Below are positions 27,690 through 36,783 of a stretch of 63,676 nucleotides of DNA, piece by piece. The translations under genes and the position numbers were made by a program. The stretch is from Bacteroidales bacterium Bact_09. GTDB lineage: Bacteria > Bacteroidota > Bacteroidia > Bacteroidales > UBA932. Each line of letters opens with the position of its first letter. Within the stretch, counting starts at the first letter, position 1. The stretch spans positions 1 through 63,676 of the forward strand of contig LUZA01000002.1 in the NCBI GenBank assembly GCA_001603455.1, written 5' to 3'. The notes beneath the pieces were generated by a model, which had not been told where the DNA came from, did not search any database, and saw only the letters and a list, made by a program, of their open reading frames with translations.

Positions 27690-28963
27690 GTATACTGCTG
27701 GCCCCCTCCGTAACTTTTCAGCTGGATGGGGATTTTGGCGGATATTCGGGAAATTATACGGTTGCTGCAGAAGACGGTCAGATCCGTTTTCAGAACAGGA
27801 AGGCAGACCGGTTTGTATTTGAACCCGCGGACGGAAATGCATCTTTTCTTTTGAAAGATGTGGTCATAGGGATCGACTTTCATTGGGAACGAAAGGAAGA
27901 TCAGCGTTTCCGGGGTTCCCTGGTCCTGATTCCGGAAAACAACATGGTCCGTGCTGTCAATATACTGCCCGTTGAGGATTATCTGATCAGTGTCATCGCG
28001 TCCGAGATGAGCGCCACCAGCTCCCTGGAATATCTGAAGGCACATGCTGTGATCTCGCGCAGTTGGCTGCTTTCCCAGATAGAAAAAAGACAGGGGATAG
28101 AACAACGTCAGACCGGGATCTTTCCCAGCGAGATCCGGACCGAAAAGGAATGGATCAAATGGTGGGACCGGGAAGACCACACGTTGTTCGATGTTTGTGC
28201 CGACGATCATTGTCAGCGATACCAGGGCATCACCCGGCCTTCACAATCGCTGGACAATGTGACCAGGGCCGTGACTGAAACCGCAGGAGAAGTGCTGACC
28301 CATGAAGGAAAAATTTGTGATGCACGCTTTTCCAAATGTTGTGGAGGCATCATGGAGCGGTTCTCAACGTCGTGGGAACCCATTGATCCCCCTTACCTGC
28401 AGGGTAGATATGATGGGGCTTCACTCCCCGAAGAAATCCCTTTTCCCGACCTGAGCGATCCTGTACAGGCCGAGATATGGATCCGCAGCACGCCTCCTGC
28501 CTTTTGCAATACCTCTGACCAGGAGGTCCTTTCCCAGGTCCTGAACGAATACGATCAGGAGACGAAAGGTTTTTACCGCTGGGAGGTCTTTTATACTTTC
28601 GAGGAGATTTCCGACCTTATAAAAAGGCGCACTGGCGTTGATTTTGGCCAGGTACAGGAACTTATCCCGCTCGAAAGGGGAACCTCGGGCCGCATTGTTC
28701 GCCTGGAAATCAAAGGAACCCTCCGGACGCTGATCATTGGCAAGGACCTGCTGATCCGCAAGGCCTTATCAGAATCCCACCTGTATTCCTCGGCATTCAT
28801 TCCGGTCAAACGATCCGATGGCTTTGTCCTTTACGGCGCCGGATGGGGACATGGCGTGGGATTATGCCAGATTGGCGGTGCCGTTATGGCTTCCCACGGA
28901 TATTCCTATAAACAGATCCTGCAACATTATTACCCGGGTTCCCGGGCCCAAAAGATTTATTGA
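27656..28963 (+). CDS. SpoIID/LytB domain protein
   Basis: A 435-residue member of the SpoIID/LytB family, whose sporulation members are lytic transglycosylases acting on denuded glycan strands. Family features include [17 protein letters not shown] (the catalytic Glu lies in this segment), [11 protein letters not shown], and a C-terminal [15 protein letters not shown]. No signal peptide is visible at the ATG at 27656, so export is uncertain; the start overlaps the upstream glycosyltransferase by 34 bases and could be misjudged. Downstream are an AmpG-like permease and NamZ, so a role in peptidoglycan turnover is likely. This organism type does not sporulate. Confidence 0.88.
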   Translation: MGNSGQKTIEVGILLAPSVTFQLDGDFGGYSGNYTVAAEDGQIRFQNRKADRFVFEPADGNASFLLKDVVIGIDFHWERKEDQRFRGSLVLIPENNMVRAVNILPVEDYLISVIASEMSATSSLEYLKAHAVISRSWLLSQIEKRQGIEQRQTGIFPSEIRTEKEWIKWWDREDHTLFDVCADDHCQRYQGITRPSQSLDNVTRAVTETAGEVLTHEGKICDARFSKCCGGIMERFSTSWEPIDPPYLQGRYDGASLPEEIPFPDLSDPVQAEIWIRSTPPAFCNTSDQEVLSQVLNEYDQETKGFYRWEVFYTFEEISDLIKRRTGVDFGQVQELIPLERGTSGRIVRLEIKGTLRTLIIGKDLLIRKALSESHLYSSAFIPVKRSDGFVLYGAGWGHGVGLCQIGGAVMASHGYSYKQILQHYYPGSRAQKIY

Positions 28964-30267
28964 TGGACGCATCTTCAGTTGCCAAAAGAAAGAACGCCTG
29001 GTCATGGATCCCCACCTTGTATTTTGCTCAGGGATTGCCTTACGTGGCGGTGATGACCATAGCGGTGATCATGTATAAACGCCTGGGACTGTCAAACACC
29101 GAGATCGCCCTTTATACAAGTTGGCTGTACCTTCCCTGGGTCATTAAGCCCCTGTGGAGCCCGTTCGTGGATCTTATCAAAACCAAAAGGTTGTGGGTTG
29201 TCCTTATGCAAGGTTTTGTGGCCGTCGGTTTTGCCGGGGTCGCCTTTTTTATTCCGGCAACTTTTTTTGTCCAGGCTACACTGGCCTTTTTCTGGCTCAT
29301 AGCCTTCAGTTCTGCTACACATGATATAGCAGCAGACGGATTCTACATGCTGGCCCTGTCGGAAGGCGAACAGTCCTTCTTTGTAGGGATCAGAAATACC
29401 TTTTACCGTTTTGCCACCATATTCGGACAGGGGATCCTGGTCATGCTTGCAGGATTGCTGGAGGAGGGGAAGCTTTTTCCCCGGACGGCAGGGAACATCC
29501 CCCTGGCCTGGAGTCTTTCCTTTTACCTGTTGGCTGCCATTTTTCTGGTACTTACCCTGTACCACAGGTTTGTTTTGCCCAGGCCCGTAAGTGATGTCTC
29601 CCGGGAAAACATCACTCCCCTGGGATTGCTCAAGGACTTCTTCCTCACCTTTGGCTCGTTCTTCAAAAAGAAAGATCTGGGACTTGTCTTCTTTTTCATC
29701 CTGACCTATCGGCTGGGAGAATCGCAACTGGTCAAGATCGCCTCTCCTTTTTTGCTGGATAAAGGCGATGCGGGAGGCTTGGGATTACCGACAGCGACTG
29801 TGGGCATGGTCTATGGGACCATTGGCGTGATCGCATTGCTTTTAGGCGGTATCATAGGGGGTATTGCCGTTTCACGGGGAGGGTTGAAAAAATGGATCCT
29901 GCCTATGGCACTGGCCATCAATCTGCCGGACCTGTTGTATGTCTATATGGCCTCTGCACTCCCCGAAAACCTTTGGGTAGTGATTTTTTCAGTGGCATTT
30001 GAACAACTGGGCTATGGATTTGGATTTACTGCCTATATGTTGTACCTGATATATGTGGCTAATGGAGAACACAAAACATCCCATTATGCCATAGGTACAG
30101 GTTTTATGGCTCTTGGCATGATGTTGCCCGGCATGGCGGCGGGAGCCATCCAGGAAGCGCTCGGATACGAACGTTTCTTCTGGTTCGTTTGTCTTTGCAC
30201 GCTTCCCGGGATCTTTGCATCTATTCTGGTAAGCAGGAAAATGCCTGCAGAATTTGGTAAAAAATAA
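28963..30267 (+). CDS. ampG: MFS transporter, AmpG-like muropeptide permease
   Basis: A 434-residue major facilitator with about 12 membrane helices, close to AmpG-type permeases that import anhydro-muropeptides or amino sugars from the periplasm. Typical segments are PTLYFAQGLPYVAV at the start, SSATHDIAADGF, and GTGFMALGMMLPGM late. The ATG at 28963 overlaps the SpoIID stop (TGATG); a TTG three bases earlier is a weaker choice. It directly precedes namZ, supporting import of cell-wall fragments for recycling. Substrate specificity within the AmpG-like group is inferred from context only. Confidence 0.85.
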   Translation: MDASSVAKRKNAWSWIPTLYFAQGLPYVAVMTIAVIMYKRLGLSNTEIALYTSWLYLPWVIKPLWSPFVDLIKTKRLWVVLMQGFVAVGFAGVAFFIPATFFVQATLAFFWLIAFSSATHDIAADGFYMLALSEGEQSFFVGIRNTFYRFATIFGQGILVMLAGLLEEGKLFPRTAGNIPLAWSLSFYLLAAIFLVLTLYHRFVLPRPVSDVSRENITPLGLLKDFFLTFGSFFKKKDLGLVFFFILTYRLGESQLVKIASPFLLDKGDAGGLGLPTATVGMVYGTIGVIALLLGGIIGGIAVSRGGLKKWILPMALAINLPDLLYVYMASALPENLWVVIFSVAFEQLGYGFGFTAYMLYLIYVANGEHKTSHYAIGTGFMALGMMLPGMAAGAIQEALGYERFFWFVCLCTLPGIFASILVSRKMPAEFGKK

Positions 30268-30280
30268 AATACCAACAGCT

Positions 30281-31528
30281 ATGAAAAATCTTTTCAAGGG
30301 CTCCTTGTTTCTGGTTTTACTTCTGATTTCCGTTTCCTGCAAATCACAGGAAACGATGGTGAAAACAGGTATAGAAGTACTTAGAGAATCCGGTTTTGCC
30401 TGCTTGGAAGGCAAACGGGTGGGATTGATAACAAATCCTACCGGAGTGGACAGAGAACTCCGGTCCACCATTGATATTCTGTTTCAGGCCCCCCATGTCA
30501 ACCTGGTTGCGCTGTACGGGCCTGAGCACGGGGTACGTGGCGATGTGCATGCAGGGGATCATATATCCACTCAAAATGATCCGGCCACCGGACTTCCTGT
30601 GTACTCACTATACGGCAGTACCCGTAAACCCACTCCCGAAATGCTTCAGAACATAGATGTGCTGGTTTACGATATCCAAGATATCGGTTCCCGTTCCTTC
30701 ACTTACATTTCCACCATGGGACTGGCCATGGAAGCATGTGCCGAACTCGGGATCGAATTTGTAGTTCTGGACAGGCCCAATCCCATCGGCGGACTGAAAG
30801 TGGAAGGCTGCTACGTGGAAGACGGTTGTTTTACTTTCGTAAGCCAGTATCGCATTCCATATGTTTATGGTCTGACATGCGGGGAGCTGGCCCTGTTGCT
30901 TAACGGGGAACGCATGCTGGGATCAGGTGCCCGTCCCGGAGAAAGTGCTCAGTGCAAACTTCATGTAGTACGTATGGAAGGATGGACACGGAACATGTTC
31001 TATGACCAGACCGGATTGCAATGGATCGCCTCTTCGCCGCACATCCCGCAAGCAATCACATCGTTCTTTTATCCCATGAGCGGTATCGCCGGAGATCTTG
31101 GGGTCCTGTCCATTGGTGTAGGATATACGCTGCCTTTCCAATTGTTCGCTCCGGTGGACAGCAACATAGATCCGGTAGACCTTGCCCACAACCTGAATGA
31201 TCTGAAACTGCCCGGTCTGATTTTCAGGCCCATATATTTCAGACCGTTCTACAGCAGGGGACAGGGAACGACACTTGCAGGCGTTCAAGTGCACATTATG
31301 GATCCGGTTGCGGCACCTCTGACCGATGTCAATTTTTACGTTATACAGGAAATTCACAAACTGGATCCTGCAGTGGTATTTGACCTGGACAGGATCACCA
31401 GGGTTGTGGGAAGTCCTTTCATTACCTCAAAATTCGCTGAAAGATACCTTTTTGAAGATATCAGGGATTACTGGCACAAAGATGTGGAGACCTTCCGTGA
31501 AATTTCACGGCGGTATTACCTGTATTGA
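30281..31528 (+). CDS. namZ: Exo-beta-N-acetylmuramidase NamZ (DUF1343) lipoprotein
   Basis: NamZ cleaves MurNAc from the non-reducing end of peptidoglycan fragments in the periplasm. The ATG at 30281 gives a lipoprotein signal (MKNLFKGSLF to lipobox SVSC with Cys20); an upstream in-frame start at 30254 would mask it. The family motif YGPEHGVRG includes the presumed catalytic Glu82, and the DUF1343 core (VYDIQDIGSRSFTYISTM, DRPNPIGG) is complete over 415 residues. It is followed with TGATG overlap by a GH18-like lipoprotein and then the cytosolic MurNAc kinase and uridylyltransferase, making a salvage route. Confidence 0.93.
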   Translation: MKNLFKGSLFLVLLLISVSCKSQETMVKTGIEVLRESGFACLEGKRVGLITNPTGVDRELRSTIDILFQAPHVNLVALYGPEHGVRGDVHAGDHISTQNDPATGLPVYSLYGSTRKPTPEMLQNIDVLVYDIQDIGSRSFTYISTMGLAMEACAELGIEFVVLDRPNPIGGLKVEGCYVEDGCFTFVSQYRIPYVYGLTCGELALLLNGERMLGSGARPGESAQCKLHVVRMEGWTRNMFYDQTGLQWIASSPHIPQAITSFFYPMSGIAGDLGVLSIGVGYTLPFQLFAPVDSNIDPVDLAHNLNDLKLPGLIFRPIYFRPFYSRGQGTTLAGVQVHIMDPVAAPLTDVNFYVIQEIHKLDPAVVFDLDRITRVVGSPFITSKFAERYLFEDIRDYWHKDVETFREISRRYYLY

Positions 31529-32667
31529 TGTATCGGGCCATGAAAAAGTTTTGTTATCTCCTGTTCTTTCTGCTGGTTATGTCCTGCAGCCGGGAAAAAG
31601 TAGAACCGGAACCCGGTCCGGATGATGAACCGGAAGTTTTCGTTCCGGCCGAACGCGTTGAGGGGCGAGTGGCATTATCCTATGTGACCTATTACAGCCA
31701 GGGAATCCCCGATCCCACATTGCTTACCCATATTTGTTATGCATTTGCCGAACTTTACGTAGTTAACGGGCAATACAGGGAATTTCGCCTGCAGGGGGAT
31801 ATGTCGCGGTTTGCTGCTGTTGCTGACCTGAAAAAAGACCATCCCGGGCTGAAAGTCCTGCTGGCCTTCACCCATACAGTCGTTAACAAAGACAATGCCC
31901 AGGGAGGCGGTTTTTCTGTACTCAGCCGTACGGATGAAGGAAGGAAGGCGTTCGCATCGGATTGTCTGGATTTTATTCAGGAATGGGGAATTGACGGGGT
32001 TGATATCGGCTGGGAATTCCCAGGTATATCCTGGAGTGGCCATGCCTGTGATCCTGCTTCCGATACGCAGAACCACGTTCTGCTCATGAAGCAGCTGCGT
32101 GAAACACTTGGGCCGGATTATCTGCTTACCTTTCCCGGATATGTGATGGATGTCCGGAAGAACGAAAAAGGTAGCCGTTATATAGACCTGAAGGCTGTGG
32201 AACCGTATGTGGATTTTGTGAATGTAATGACCTACGACATGGATCAGGCTCCGCATCATCATTCGGCACTGGAAGATTCCCGGGCTTACTGGGATTGTGT
32301 AAGGACATTGCTGGCTTATAGGACAGCGGGATTCCCTCCTGAAAAGATGGTGCTAGGCGTCCCTTTCTATGGCAGGATCTCTTTCTCGTCAAGCCCATCT
32401 GCGTTGACATACAGACAAATACAAAATCTTGATCCTTCCATGTACACAATAGGTAACTGGGATCCCACAGCCAGGGTGCCATACGTTACCAAAAAAAGTT
32501 CGGGAGCGTTTTATTGCGGGTATGATAATGCAGCAAGCATTGCAATGAAGGGTTCCTGGCTCCATGCCCAGGGTATGAAGGGGATGATGTGCTGGATGTA
32601 CAACGGGGATGATGAGGCGGGCACATTAAGAAAAGCTATGTGGAATGCCGTGATGAAACCACAGTAA
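31528..32667 (+). CDS. GH18-like (chitinase/endoglycosidase fold) lipoprotein with altered active site
   Basis: A 379-residue lipoprotein (LLFFLLVMSC lipobox) with a glycoside hydrolase family 18 TIM barrel. The catalytic signature DxxDxDxE appears as DGVDIGWE (156-163): the general acid Glu163 is kept, but the Asp two residues before it, which stabilises the oxazolinium intermediate, is Gly161 (codon GGC at 32008-32010). The usual SxGG strand is also replaced by AFTHT. It may be a binding protein, have changed chemistry, or be inactive. Start 31528 overlaps the namZ stop (TGATG); the ATG at 31540 gives a tidier signal peptide and may be the true start. Context implies a role on peptidoglycan sugars. 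Confidence 0.85.
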   Translation: MYRAMKKFCYLLFFLLVMSCSREKVEPEPGPDDEPEVFVPAERVEGRVALSYVTYYSQGIPDPTLLTHICYAFAELYVVNGQYREFRLQGDMSRFAAVADLKKDHPGLKVLLAFTHTVVNKDNAQGGGFSVLSRTDEGRKAFASDCLDFIQEWGIDGVDIGWEFPGISWSGHACDPASDTQNHVLLMKQLRETLGPDYLLTFPGYVMDVRKNEKGSRYIDLKAVEPYVDFVNVMTYDMDQAPHHHSALEDSRAYWDCVRTLLAYRTAGFPPEKMVLGVPFYGRISFSSSPSALTYRQIQNLDPSMYTIGNWDPTARVPYVTKKSSGAFYCGYDNAASIAMKGSWLHAQGMKGMMCWMYNGDDEAGTLRKAMWNAVMKPQ

Positions 32668-32694
32668 TTCCTTCATTGTTTAAAATTATTTCTC

Positions 32695-32702
32695 TACTTT
32701 TG
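32695..32702 (+). promoter_or_regulatory. Candidate -7 box directly before the AmgK-RapZ gene
   Basis: TACTTTTG matches TAnnTTTG and ends only 7 bases before the ATG at 32710, so a transcript from it would have almost no 5' leader. An ATTG at 32675-32678 could act as a -33 element, but the 16-base spacing is short. Confidence 0.4.
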
Positions 32703-32709
32703 CAATCTT

Positions 32710-34125
32710 ATGAAGCAACTTGAATCACTCTTCAGATCCTATACTGGTTTTCCTGCGCTCAGCATCATCGAATTGCCCTCGTCAGGGAGTAACAGAAGGT
32801 ATTTCAGAATGGAGGGTGAAAAGAGCACCCTTATTGGCACCTTAGGGACCTGCAAGGAGGAAAACAAAGCTTTTATCGCTATTGCAGATCATTTTCGCAA
32901 ACAGGGTTTACCTGTTCCCAAAGTATATTGCCATAGTAAAGACGAGTCCTGTTATCTGCAGCAGGATCTGGGTGATGTCACACTGTACAATGCCGTTGAA
33001 AGCGGCAGGTCGAGGGGAAATTACAGTCCTTCCGAAAAACAACTCCTGCACAAAGTGATGGAAGCTTTACCGGCACTGCAGTTCAGGGGAGCCGAAGGGT
33101 TGGATTTCAGGGTATGTTATCCCCAGCCCGAGTTTGACGAGCGTATGATTTCTTTTGATCTGAATTATTTCAAGTATTGTTTTTTAAAAGCGACCGGTCT
33201 GGAATTCAGCGAGATAAAACTGGAAAACGATTTCAGGGAAATGTCCGGAGTTTTATTGCGCGATGCTTCGGAAACATTCCTGTACAGGGATTTTCAGGCA
33301 AGGAACGTGATGCTCGTCAAAGAAGAACCTTATTTCATAGATTTCCAGGGAGGCCGGAAAGGTCCCATTTATTACGACGTGGCCTCTTTCGTCTGGCAGG
33401 CGAAAGCCAATTATTCAGAAGAACTTAAAGATGAACTGCTCGCAACGTACTTGAAGGCGCTCAGGCAGTATTTCCCGGTTGATGAAAAATTATTTTATAA
33501 GCAACTCCGTCACTTTGTCCTGTTCCGTACACTGCAGGTCTTGGGAGCATACGGTTTCCGCGGCTATTTTGAGAAAAAACCGCACTTCCTGCAAAGTGTA
33601 CCCTATGCTGTAGACAACCTGCGTAAGTTGCTCAAAGAACCTTTTACCGAGTATCCGTACCTTTCCTCTTTGTTGGTAGAACTGACCAAAATGCGTCAGT
33701 ACTCAGAAATGGAGAGAGAACGGAAGCTTCAGGTTACTGTATGCAGTTTCGCTTACAAGAAGGGTATCCCCAACGATCTGAGCGGGAACGGAGGGGGGTA
33801 TGTATTTGATTGTCGCGGTCTGGAGAACCCGGGAAAATTTGAGCATTACAAGCACTTTACAGGAGAAGATCCGGAAGTGATCCGTTTCATGGAAGACGAC
33901 GGGGGTGTGAAAGGATTCCTGGATCACACCTATGCACTCATGGATACACACGTACAACGCTATATTGAAAGAAAATTTACTCATCTGATGTGCTCCTTCG
34001 GCTGTACCGGGGGACAGCACCGTTCTGTCTATTGTGCACGTCATATGGCCGAGTACCTTGCCAAAAAATACGATGTCAGGGTGCGTTTATACCATCGTGA
34101 GTTGGAATTGGAAACAGATTTCTAG
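32710..34125 (+). CDS. amgK: Amino-sugar anomeric kinase AmgK fused to a RapZ C-terminal domain
   Basis: The N-terminal 330 residues are a phosphotransferase of the AmgK/aminoglycoside kinase fold, which phosphorylates MurNAc (and GlcNAc) at the anomeric position: ATP loop SGSNRRYF (25-32), catalytic YRDFQARN with Asp194 and Asn199, and metal-binding Asp211 in DFQGG. Residues about 340-471 are a RapZ C-terminal domain with GCTGGQHRS (431-439); in E. coli this domain binds glucosamine-6-phosphate. The next gene encodes MurU, which uses the AmgK product. The fusion suggests sugar-phosphate sensing tied to salvage, but the N-terminal ATPase half of RapZ is absent. Confidence 0.88.
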   Translation: MKQLESLFRSYTGFPALSIIELPSSGSNRRYFRMEGEKSTLIGTLGTCKEENKAFIAIADHFRKQGLPVPKVYCHSKDESCYLQQDLGDVTLYNAVESGRSRGNYSPSEKQLLHKVMEALPALQFRGAEGLDFRVCYPQPEFDERMISFDLNYFKYCFLKATGLEFSEIKLENDFREMSGVLLRDASETFLYRDFQARNVMLVKEEPYFIDFQGGRKGPIYYDVASFVWQAKANYSEELKDELLATYLKALRQYFPVDEKLFYKQLRHFVLFRTLQVLGAYGFRGYFEKKPHFLQSVPYAVDNLRKLLKEPFTEYPYLSSLLVELTKMRQYSEMERERKLQVTVCSFAYKKGIPNDLSGNGGGYVFDCRGLENPGKFEHYKHFTGEDPEVIRFMEDDGGVKGFLDHTYALMDTHVQRYIERKFTHLMCSFGCTGGQHRSVYCARHMAEYLAKKYDVRVRLYHRELELETDF

Positions 34126-34134
34126 GATTAAATT

Positions 34135-34875
34135 ATGCAGGCAATGATTCTCGCCGCGGGTCTTGGAACCCGCCTGAAGCCCATTACCGATAAAGTTCCA
34201 AAGGCACTGATTCCGGTAAGGACCGAAGACGGTAGCAAGAAACCTTTGCTGGAGATCTTGCTGGACAAAATGTCAGAACAGGGCGTTACCTCCGTGGTGA
34301 TCAATGTGCATCATCTGGCAGAACAGATACGGAACTTTATTGGCGATTACCTGCAGATAAAAAACAAGTCTTTACAGGTCATGATTTCCGACGAGAGCGA
34401 TCTCCTGCTCGATACCGGGGGAGCTATACGCAATGCCAGGTCATTGCTCATTCCCGGCCAACCTTTTTTGGTGCATAATGTGGATATACTGTCGGATCTT
34501 GACTTGAATGATCTTTTTAACAGGCACATCCATGCAGATATGGCTACTTTACTGGTAAGTCAAAGGGATACATCCAGGCAGTTGATTTTTGACAGTCAAT
34601 GGCATCTTGTGGGATGGACAAATAAAAAAACGGGAGAAGTACGTCGTGTCAGGGGCATTTGCTCCAGTCAGGAATGTTTTATGAGGGCTTTTTCCGGGAT
34701 CCATGTTATGTCCCCGGATGTTTTACCGATTATGGAAAACTGGCCGTCTGTCTTTTCGATAATTGATTTTTACCTGGATCAGGCCGAAACGCACGTGATC
34801 CGCGGAACAGAGATACCCGGACTAAAGATAACAGATATCGGGAAACCAGAAGTGCTGAGAAATATTATGCTATGA
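34135..34875 (+). CDS. murU: MurNAc-alpha-1-phosphate uridylyltransferase MurU-like nucleotidyltransferase
   Basis: A 246-residue nucleotidyltransferase that would convert MurNAc-1-phosphate and UTP to UDP-MurNAc, re-entering peptidoglycan synthesis without the fosfomycin-sensitive MurA step. The signature LAAGLGTRLKPITDKVPKAL is at residues 6-25, with Mg-binding Asp in VHNVDILSD and the sugar-binding GVTSVVINVHH region present. Lying 9 bases after amgK identifies it as MurU rather than a hexose-1-phosphate enzyme. It overlaps the next aminotransferase gene by ATGA. Confidence 0.88.
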   Translation: MQAMILAAGLGTRLKPITDKVPKALIPVRTEDGSKKPLLEILLDKMSEQGVTSVVINVHHLAEQIRNFIGDYLQIKNKSLQVMISDESDLLLDTGGAIRNARSLLIPGQPFLVHNVDILSDLDLNDLFNRHIHADMATLLVSQRDTSRQLIFDSQWHLVGWTNKKTGEVRRVRGICSSQECFMRAFSGIHVMSPDVLPIMENWPSVFSIIDFYLDQAETHVIRGTEIPGLKITDIGKPEVLRNIML

Positions 34876-36053
34876 GATACGATTTTGATACTATTATTGA
34901 CAGAAAGGGAACGGATACGGTTAAACTTGGTTGTTTAAAAAATCTTTATGGCAGGGAAGATTTGATCCCCTTGTGGATTGCCGACATGGATTTTGAAACT
35001 CCCGATTTTATCCGTGAAGCTTTCGAAAACAGATTGAAACATCCTGTTTACGGGTATTCTTTATCACCGGAAAGCTACTGGCAGTCGATTATTGACTGGC
35101 AACAATATATGCATGGATGGGAGATTAGCCGGGAATGGCTTACCTTCATACCAGGCATAGTGAAGGGCATTGGTATGGCCATGTTGCATTTTACCGGCAA
35201 AGGTGATTCAGTGATTATCCAGCCGCCGGTATACCATCCCTTCCGGCTTGTAACCGAAAGGAATGGAAGGGTGGTGGTGAACAATCCGCTTGTATGGGAC
35301 GGTTCCCGTTACCATATGGATTTTGATCACCTGGAAAGTATCCTTAAACGCCGCAGATGCCCGCTTTTCATCCTCTCCAATCCGCACAACCCGGGTGGTT
35401 GTATGTGGAACAGGGATACGCTTGCCACATTGGCGCAGATCTGTCAAAAATACAATGTGACGGTCATCTCGGACGAGATACATGCAGATATGCCCCTTTA
35501 CGGTAAAATACACGTGCCTTTTACGACTGTTTCCCAGGAAGCCCGGCAGGTGGGGATCGTTTTCGGAGCACCCTCCAAGACGTTTAACATGGCAGGTCTG
35601 GTAAGCTCTTTCGCTGTCATTCCAAATCCTCTTCTAAGAAAAAGTTTCTATGATTTTCTGGAAGCCAACGAATTGAACAATGCCACATTCATAGCCACCA
35701 TTGCCACCAGGGCCGCTTACACCCAGGGCAAAGAATGGCACAGGCAAATGCTGCACTATTTGCAGGATAATATCGATTATATGGTGGAACAAATGCCCCG
35801 CCTTATACCAGGTATCAAAATTGCACGGCCGGACGCTTCATTCCTTCTATGGCTGGATTGTACAGAATTGAAAAATGAAGGGATTGCAGACATTCCCGGA
35901 TTCTTCATCGGAGCGGGACTTGCCCTTAACGATGGGGCCATGTTTGGTCCCGGAGGGGAAGGGTTTATGCGGATGAACGTTGCCTGTCCCAGAGCCATTC
36001 TGCAAAAAGCCCTGGATCAACTATATGCCCATTACAGGAACATTATTTCCTGA
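34872..36053 (+). CDS. patB: PatB/MalY-type PLP-dependent C-S lyase (cystathionine beta-lyase-like)
   Basis: A 393-residue class I/II PLP enzyme of the MalY/PatB group, cleaving cysteine-S conjugates such as cystathionine to pyruvate, ammonia and a thiol. Typical sequence: PLWIADMDFETPDFI (33-47), NPHNPGGCMW (170-179), SDEIHADM with Asp201 contacting the PLP ring, and GAPSKTFNMAG with Schiff-base Lys236. The protein is full length. It overlaps murU by 4 bases, so it is likely co-transcribed with cell-wall salvage genes, though no functional link is obvious. Its 3' end overlaps a convergent gene by 11 bases. Confidence 0.9.
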   Translation: MRYDFDTIIDRKGTDTVKLGCLKNLYGREDLIPLWIADMDFETPDFIREAFENRLKHPVYGYSLSPESYWQSIIDWQQYMHGWEISREWLTFIPGIVKGIGMAMLHFTGKGDSVIIQPPVYHPFRLVTERNGRVVVNNPLVWDGSRYHMDFDHLESILKRRRCPLFILSNPHNPGGCMWNRDTLATLAQICQKYNVTVISDEIHADMPLYGKIHVPFTTVSQEARQVGIVFGAPSKTFNMAGLVSSFAVIPNPLLRKSFYDFLEANELNNATFIATIATRAAYTQGKEWHRQMLHYLQDNIDYMVEQMPRLIPGIKIARPDASFLLWLDCTELKNEGIADIPGFFIGAGLALNDGAMFGPGGEGFMRMNVACPRAILQKALDQLYAHYRNIIS

Positions 36054-36777
36054 CAAACCGTTCTAGATTTATATGTTCCCATAACCGCCCGGGTATCAGG
36101 TGCCAGACGAACACTACTATGCGGTAGCGCCAGTCTATGACAATACAACGGCGGCCTTTCATCAGACCTTTGACGATTTTTCCGGCAACATAAGACGTTT
36201 TCAGGCGCAGGGGGTAGGAGTGGCTCAAAAAAGCGGTGTTTACAAAACCCGGTTGTATGTCAGATATGCGGATGTTGTATCTGTAGTTATTTGAAAGCTG
36301 CGCCAAAGCAGTCAGGTATGTCATCTGAAAACGTTTTGTAGAAGAATAAGCGGCATTCAGGCCCAAACCACGTCTTCCGGCTACTGAGGTGATAGCGGCT
36401 ATATACCCGTGTTTTTGTTGCCTGAAATAATTGAAAGCACAATCGATCATCGTTACAAAACCGAATACATTTGTTTTGATTGTTTTCATTTCCAGCTCAG
36501 GATCAAGGCCGGGATTGATCCTGCCGTATCCTGCACTGTGCAGGTACAGGTCCATGCCTCCCAGTTTGGATATCAATTGCCCAAGAAGCTGGGGAGCCTC
36601 CTGCCGGGTAATGTCAATCACTTCATATTCAACGGATTCTGGAGCTTCAGATTGCATCTGTATGAGCAAATCCTCCCTTCTGCCCGATATGCCTACTTTC
36701 CAACCTTCAGAAAGAAGAATCCGCGCCACTTCTTTTCCGATGCCTGATGTTGCTCCGATGATGACAGCACGTTTCAT
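36043..36777 (-). CDS. Short-chain dehydrogenase/reductase (classical SDR)
   Basis: A 244-residue classical SDR with cofactor motif GATSGIGKEVARIL (8-21), where SGRREDLL suggests NADP(H) preference, a NAG-like HSAGYG, and the catalytic YSSTK (Tyr and Lys of YxxxK) after SVAGRRG. The C-terminus has a hydrophobic stretch (RIVVFVWHLIPGRLW) that could associate with membrane. The substrate is unknown. It is the last gene of a three-gene - strand group (DUF2461, Gfo/Idh/MocA, SDR) and ends convergently against patB. Confidence 0.88.
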   Translation of the reverse strand: MKRAVIIGATSGIGKEVARILLSEGWKVGISGRREDLLIQMQSEAPESVEYEVIDITRQEAPQLLGQLISKLGGMDLYLHSAGYGRINPGLDPELEMKTIKTNVFGFVTMIDCAFNYFRQQKHGYIAAITSVAGRRGLGLNAAYSSTKRFQMTYLTALAQLSNNYRYNIRISDIQPGFVNTAFLSHSYPLRLKTSYVAGKIVKGLMKGRRCIVIDWRYRIVVFVWHLIPGRLWEHINLERFVRK

Positions 36778-36783
36778 TTCCTG

